Assembly (NCBI RefSeq): GCF_012272695.1
Contig: NZ_CP050902.1
Coordinates: forward strand, 3,844,001 to 3,908,000
DNA length: 64,000 nucleotides
Source: Nocardioides sp. JQ2195
GTDB taxonomy: Bacteria > Actinomycetota > Actinomycetes > Propionibacteriales > Nocardioidaceae
Reading direction: 5' to 3'
The notes under the pieces are model-generated. The model was not told the DNA's origin, did no database searches, and saw only the letters and a list, made by a program, of their open reading frames with translations. Both the position numbers and the translations under genes were made by a program. This document shows positions 59,750 to 64,000 of this stretch, piece after piece (position 1 is the first letter of the stretch; every line of letters starts with the position of its first letter).

Positions 59750-60970
59750 ATGCACTGGAGAAGACTCCTCACCGCCACCATCGCGGCGGCCACCATCGCC
59801 GCCCCGATGCAGCTGGCCGCTCCGACGGCCAACGCCGACGAGAGCCCTTCGTTCTACGACACCCCGTCCACCCTGCCGGCGGGCAACGGGGACGTGGTCC
59901 GCTCGGAGCCGTCCACGTTCTACCTCGACCCGCTGCACGCGATCAAGGTCGACGCCTCGGTCCAGCGGATCATGTACCGCAGCACCGATCGGAACAACAC
60001 CCCGATCGCGGTGACCGGCACCGTGATCACCCCCAGCTCCGCCTGGTCCGGCCCGGGACAGCGCCCGCTCGTCGCCTATGCGGTCGGCACCCAGGGCCTC
60101 GGCGACCAGTGCGCCCCCTCGCGGCAGCTGTCGGGGGGCAGTGAGTACGAGGGCGCCTTCATCGCCGGCCTGGTGGCGCGTGGCTACGGCGTCGTCGTCA
60201 CCGACTACCAGGGCCTGGGCACCGAGGGAGTGCACACCTACATGAGTCGCGAGGTGCAGGGCCGAGCTGTGCTCGACAGCATCCGGGCAGCCCAGCGACT
60301 GCCTGCCGCCAACCTTCCTGACAGCGGCCCGGTGGCCATCACCGGCTACTCGCAAGGTGGTGGCGCCGCGGCCTCGGCCGCCGAGCTCGAGGCGACCTAC
60401 GCCCCGGAGCTCGACGTCAAGGGCACCGTCGCCGGCGCGATCCCCGCCGACCTCGGTGCTGTTGCCGACAACCTCGACGGCTCCCTCTACTTCGGCTTCC
60501 TCGGCTACGCCGTGGGCGGGCTGGCCGAGACCTACGGCATCGACCTGCCGTCCTACCTCAACGCCAAGGGCCTCGACGCGATGCAGGACCTCGCCGGGCA
60601 GTGCCTCTTCGCCTCCATCGGGGAGTTCGGCTTCACCCAGTCCAGGACGCTCACCAAGGACGGGCGACCACTGACCGACTACCTGGCCGCGGAGCCCTTC
60701 CGCACGGCCGTCGGCGAGCAGCTGATCGGCAACCGCAGGCCCAGCGCACCGGTGCTCGTCACCCAGAGCCTCCTCGACGACGTGATCCCTTACGCCGTCG
60801 GGCGCGGCGCCGCGGTGCGCTGGTGCAACCGTGGCGCGACGGTGCGCTTCTCCACCAACATGGCACCCACCCACATCGGTGGTGCCCTGCACAGCTATCC
60901 CGAGTCGTTCGCCTTCCTGGAAGCGCGATTCGCCGGCCTGCCCGCGCTCTCGAGCTGCTGGCGCCTCTGA
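59750..60970 (+). CDS. secreted lipase, LIP family
   Basis: A 406-residue alpha/beta hydrolase of the secretory lipase (LIP, fungal-type) family. The signal peptide is residues 1 to about 29 (LTATIAAATIAAPMQLAAPTANA). The nucleophile is Ser201 in GYSQGG; Asp in LLDDVIPY and a His in THIGGALHSY are candidate triad members. Cys pairs near 121 and 404 suggest disulfides. ATG at 59750 has GAAGGA upstream. Relatives in mycobacteria act on triglycerides and fatty esters. Single gene ending at a strong hairpin. Confidence 0.9.
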   Translation: MHWRRLLTATIAAATIAAPMQLAAPTANADESPSFYDTPSTLPAGNGDVVRSEPSTFYLDPLHAIKVDASVQRIMYRSTDRNNTPIAVTGTVITPSSAWSGPGQRPLVAYAVGTQGLGDQCAPSRQLSGGSEYEGAFIAGLVARGYGVVVTDYQGLGTEGVHTYMSREVQGRAVLDSIRAAQRLPAANLPDSGPVAITGYSQGGGAAASAAELEATYAPELDVKGTVAGAIPADLGAVADNLDGSLYFGFLGYAVGGLAETYGIDLPSYLNAKGLDAMQDLAGQCLFASIGEFGFTQSRTLTKDGRPLTDYLAAEPFRTAVGEQLIGNRRPSAPVLVTQSLLDDVIPYAVGRGAAVRWCNRGATVRFSTNMAPTHIGGALHSYPESFAFLEARFAGLPALSSCWRL

Positions 60971-61020
60971 CCCCCGCGTGACCTGAACCCACAGGACCCA
61001 CCTGAACCGACAGGACAGGA

Positions 61021-61050
61021 AGCCCCGCAGCCGTCGTCGGCTGCGGGGCT
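61021..61050. terminator. hairpin terminator between convergent lipase and SGNH genes
   Basis: AGCCCCGCAGCC and GGCTGCGGGGCT, exact 12-nt arms with a 6-nt loop, between converging stops. Confidence 0.75.
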
Positions 61051-61071
61051 CCCTCCATGTCCGGGCGGGGG

Positions 61072-62081
61072 TCAGTGCCGGGCGATCCACCGATCGAGGT
61101 CGATCCCGGCCCGCTCGGCCGCCGCCTTCGCCCGGGGCGAGGTCAGGTCGGGTGCGACCACCGACTCGGGCTCGATCGTGGCGTCCGCCTCGGCGTACTC
61201 CCGCTGCAGTGCGGCCTGCTCGTCGGCACCGGCTCGGGCCCGCGCCTTGACCGCGGAGGTGACGGTCAGCGAGTTCCCGGTCAGGACCGGGCTCACCGTC
61301 GGCGTGTAGCCGGAGGCATGGCCTGCCTTGTTGGGGTGGTAGGACTCGTCGATGGGTCCGAGAGCCCGTTGATCCACTCCGGGTCGTCGCACACCGCATG
61401 CCCGATGAACCGACTCGTCGGGTTCGCGAACGAGAAGCCCTTGGCCGACGCCTGCGCGGAGGTCCGGCTGTTCAGCAGGTCGGCGGTGGCGTTGAGCCGG
61501 GTCTCCTCCGCCGGCGAGAACCAGGTGAAGGCGTTGCAGTCCTCGCCCATGAAGATGCGCGGATAGCCGACCACGACCACCTTCGCGTAGGGAGCCCTGC
61601 TCCGGATCGAGGCGTAGAGCGACGAGAGCTTCCCCGGCAGCGTGTTGTTGATGTAGGCCTGCGCACCGTCGATGGCGCCGTTGCAGTCGCTCATCCAGCC
61701 GGGCATCGCACACTCGGTGAGCACGTCGGCGAACCCGGCGTCGTTGCCGCCGATCGAGATCGTGACGTAGCGCGTGGTCGACGAGAGCGCGCCCAGCTGG
61801 TTGGTGGTGACGTCGGGGATCCGCGCCCCCGAGCAGGCCCGGAAGTTCAGGCTGTAGCCGCGGGCGGCCGCGATCAACGACGGATAGGCGTACGTCGACC
61901 GCTTGCAGCTGGTGCCGTCGGCGATGTAGCTGCGGGTGCCGGTGCCGGACGCGTACGAGTCACCGAGGGCGACGTACGACGGAGCAGCGGCCGCGCTGCC
62001 CGGTGGGGCGGTGAGCAGGCTGCCGACCAGGGCCAGGACCGATGCGGACAGCGCAAGGCCGCCCGTGGACTTCCACTTCAT
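61072..62081 (-). CDS. secreted SGNH hydrolase, apparent 1-nt frameshift
   Basis: About 335 residues. Signal peptide to about residue 32 (LSASVLALVGSLLTAPPGSAAA); block I ALGDSYASG with Ser42, block III IGGND at 110-114. After DDPEWINGLS (near 61360) the frame breaks; the next frame continues PIDESYHPNKAGHASGYTP with the block V Asp and His and ends at 61072. One G missing near 61357-61360 would restore a single ORF. ATG at 62081 has AAGGAG upstream. Related to the remnant at 59224. Confidence 0.75.
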
Positions 62082-62172
62082 GCAGTGACTCCTTGACGTG
62101 TTCCCCACACGTGGCCCAGGTCACAGTAGGACGAAGGAGGCACTCCTGCCCAGCGACTCGCGAGCGGTGCGG

Positions 62173-62841
62173 TCAGGCCGGGTAGTGGACCAAGGACGTC
62201 CAGGCGCCCTCCCGACGAACCGCGGAGTGGATGGCGGCCGCCACGTTCTTCGGCGTGAAGGTGCCCGTGGAAGAGAGCACGCCGTCCACCTGCACGTTCA
62301 CCGCCCGGATCCCGTCCGGGGCCAGCGTGGTGTCGAGGCTGGTGACCAGGTTGCGCAGCGCCGCCTTCTGCACACCGAGCGCGGCCGCTTCGTGCCACGG
62401 CTTGTCGGCGGCGGCGCTCCCGGTGGTCACGATCCTGGCCCCCGCCGGCATCCAGGGCCGGGCCGCCTGGACCGCGGGAAGCAACGGGGCCACGCCGAGC
62501 CGGAGGTCCCCGATCAGCTCCTCGACCCCGAGCCCGAGAGGATCCTGCTGCCGCCAGGCGCTCGGGTTGAAGTGCAGCACGTCGATGTGGCCGTGGCTGC
62601 GTCCGACCTCCTCGACCACGCGGCGTACGCCGGCCTCGTCGGTGAGGTCCACCCGGACGGTCTCGATCTTGGCGCCGGCGCCCCGCAGCTCGTCGGCCAG
62701 CGCCGCGAGGCGGACGATGTTCCGGGCGGCCAGCACCACGCGGTACCCGTCGTCGTGGAAGCGGCTGGCCACGGCTGCGCCGACACCGGGTCCGGCACCG
62801 AGGACCAGCAGAACGGGAAGGGTCACGTGGCCATTGAACAT
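62173..62841 (-). CDS. atypical SDR family protein
   Basis: A 222-residue Rossmann protein. The cofactor loop is GAGPGVGAA near residues 15-23, ARN follows the second strand, and the acid Asp in VDLTD is present. At the catalytic place ordinary SDRs have YxxxK; here LGVQK keeps the Lys but the Tyr is Leu, and Ser is in TTGSAA. It may bind NAD(P) without typical reductase activity. It is divergent from the FAD dehydrogenase gene with a 100-nt gap. Start could be the ATG at 62841 or a GTG five codons later. Confidence 0.82.
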   Translation of the reverse strand: MFNGHVTLPVLLVLGAGPGVGAAVASRFHDDGYRVVLAARNIVRLAALADELRGAGAKIETVRVDLTDEAGVRRVVEEVGRSHGHIDVLHFNPSAWRQQDPLGLGVEELIGDLRLGVAPLLPAVQAARPWMPAGARIVTTGSAAADKPWHEAAALGVQKAALRNLVTSLDTTLAPDGIRAVNVQVDGVLSSTGTFTPKNVAAAIHSAVRREGAWTSLVHYPA

Positions 62842-62927
62842 GCAGTTGGACGACTTTGTCGGCCAGATGCGTGCGCAGGTCCCGCGATCGTCGGCCCCCG
62901 TTGCCTACCGGCCAGTAGAGAATCGGC

Positions 62928-62933
62928 TAGATT
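62928..62933 (+). promoter_or_regulatory. candidate -10 of the FAD dehydrogenase gene
   Basis: TAGATT lies 8 nt before the GTG at 62942, which would put transcription start at or next to the start codon (leaderless). No convincing -35; TTGCCT is at 62901-62906, 21 nt upstream. Confidence 0.4.
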
Positions 62934-62941
62934 CGGGCATC

Positions 62942-64000
62942 GTGAGCGACTCCGCAGCTGTTGACCCCGTCCCCTCGGCCTCGACCGACTTCACGCCCGA
63001 CGTCATCGTCGTGGGCGCCGGGCTGGCCGGCCTGGTCGCGACCCACGAGCTGACCCGCGCCGGCAGGAAGGTGCTCGTCGTCGAGCAGGAGAACCGCCAC
63101 AACCTCGGGGGCCAGGCGTTCTGGTCGCTGGGCGGGCTGTTCTTCGTCGACTCGCCCGAGCAGCGACGCATGGGCATCAAGGACTCACCCGAGCTGGCGA
63201 TGCAGGACTGGCTCGGGTCGGCGGCCTTCGACCGCCCGGACGACGAGGACGTGTGGGGCCGCCGATGGGCGGAGGCGTACGTCGCGTGGGCGGCGTCCGG
63301 CAAGCGCGACTACGTGCGCGAGCTGGGCCTGAAGTTCCTCCCGTTCGTCGGCTGGGCGGAGCGCGGTTCCGGCTCGGCCAGCGGCCACGGCAACTCGGTC
63401 CCGCGCTTCCACCTGTCGTGGGGCACCGGCCCGGCGGTGGTGGAGATCTTCGAGAAGCCCGTCGTGGCTGCCGAGGCCAACGGCCTGGTCCGGTTCGCGT
63501 TCCGGCACCAGGTGGACGAGATCATCACCGAGGACGGTGCGGTGGTCGGCGTACGCGGCTCGGTGCTCGAGCCGAGCACTGCCGAGCGTGGTGTGAGGTC
63601 GTCGCGCGAGGTGGTTGGCGACTTCGAGCACCGTGCGGCTGCGGTCGTGGTGACCTCCGGCGGCATCGGCCACAACTTCGAGCTGATGCGCAAGAACTGG
63701 CCCACCGATCGACTCGGCCCGGCGCCCAAGCACATGATCGCGGGTGTGCCCGCCCACGTCGACGGCCGGATGCTGGCGATCTCGGAGCAGGCCGGCGCCC
63801 AGCTGGTGAACAAGGACCGGATGTGGGCCTACACCGAGGGCATCCACAACTGGGACCCGATCTGGCCCGACCACGCGATCCGCATCATCCCCGGCCCGTC
63901 GTCGCTGTGGTTCGACGCCCTCGGCAACCGGCTGCCCTCGCCCAACTTCCCGGGCTTCGACTCGATCGGCACGATGAAGGAGATCCTGGCCACCGGCCAC
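62942..64000 (+). CDS. FAD-binding dehydrogenase (KstD/fumarate-reductase-like flavoprotein), partial
   Basis: An open frame of 353 codons running off the window. The FAD motif VIVVGAGLAGLVATHELTRAG is near 21-41, NLGGQAFWSLGGLFF near 55-69, and VTSGGIGHNFELM near 233-246 is the second conserved FAD region. It fits the FAD-binding dehydrogenase group related to 3-ketosteroid dehydrogenases. A steroid substrate is not indicated by the visible part. GTG at 62942. C-terminal part and stop are outside the window. Confidence 0.85.
   Translation, partial: MSDSAAVDPVPSASTDFTPDVIVVGAGLAGLVATHELTRAGRKVLVVEQENRHNLGGQAFWSLGGLFFVDSPEQRRMGIKDSPELAMQDWLGSAAFDRPDDEDVWGRRWAEAYVAWAASGKRDYVRELGLKFLPFVGWAERGSGSASGHGNSVPRFHLSWGTGPAVVEIFEKPVVAAEANGLVRFAFRHQVDEIITEDGAVVGVRGSVLEPSTAERGVRSSREVVGDFEHRAAAVVVTSGGIGHNFELMRKNWPTDRLGPAPKHMIAGVPAHVDGRMLAISEQAGAQLVNKDRMWAYTEGIHNWDPIWPDHAIRIIPGPSSLWFDALGNRLPSPNFPGFDSIGTMKEILATGH

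Noticed and set aside
1..64000. tRNA, rRNA or prophage
   Set aside because: No tRNA T-loop pattern, rRNA stretch, integrase or phage structural gene was seen on either strand.

Overview
The window is high-GC, gene-dense DNA from an actinobacterium. GTG/TTG starts, 4-nt ATGA/GTGA stop-start overlaps, PucR and TIGR03084/TIGR03086-type proteins, DUF222-HNH proteins and many beta-oxidation genes suggest a Nocardioides-like member of the Propionibacteriales. This placement is inferred from gene content only. I see no rRNA, tRNA, CRISPR array, prophage or intact insertion sequence, and no gene-free stretch over 300 nt.

Layout. 1-164: tail of an HNH/DUF222 protein. 429-10319 (minus): one long operon with a TetR regulator, TIGR03084 protein, AtuA-like protein, two acyl-CoA dehydrogenases, an SRPBCC protein and both subunits of a biotin-dependent acyl-CoA carboxylase. 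10401-11554: a VOC protein diverging from an SDR. 11720-15576 (minus): ACAD10/11-like dehydrogenase, SDR, APH-like kinase and histidine phosphatase, a possible 4-hydroxyacyl-CoA pathway. 15634-16182: lipoprotein. 16268-20623: fadB and fadA diverging from a MerR regulator. 20776-26183: esterase, pheA, HNH protein, glutaryl-CoA dehydrogenase-like protein, CsbD. 26389-33642: DEAD-box helicase, Baeyer-Villiger-type monooxygenase, fatty-acid desaturase, its probable ferredoxin reductase and a PucR regulator. 33756-39217: SGNH hydrolase, flavoprotein, pssA-psd, a CoA-transferase/racemase and a PadR regulator. 39214-47313: FadH-like reductase, membrane protein, orphan molybdopterin large subunit, GH1 beta-glucosidase, pirin and a DUF3592 protein. 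47351-51940: diacylglycerol kinase, AGPS-like flavoprotein, TetR and glpD. 51904-58949: VOC protein, ECF sigma factor, TIGR03086-like protein, DUF2332 protein, zwf, gabD and azlCD. 58964-64000: a 44-residue ORF, two truncated gene remnants, secreted lipase, SGNH hydrolase, SDR and the start of an FAD dehydrogenase.

The main theme is lipid and acyl-CoA metabolism: carboxylation, beta-oxidation, racemisation, desaturation, phospholipid synthesis and glycerol phosphate metabolism. Each module sits beside its own regulator (TetR, MerR, PucR, PadR).

Three features stand out. First, small repeat families sit between genes and also inside coding sequences without breaking the frame: the carboxylase alpha subunit, an SDR, the ferredoxin reductase, PadR and the FadH-like reductase. 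Second, a near-identical promoter element lies upstream of both fadA and the CoA-transferase gene about 19 kb away, suggesting a shared regulator. Third, three genes each look one base short, which is more likely sequencing error than biology.
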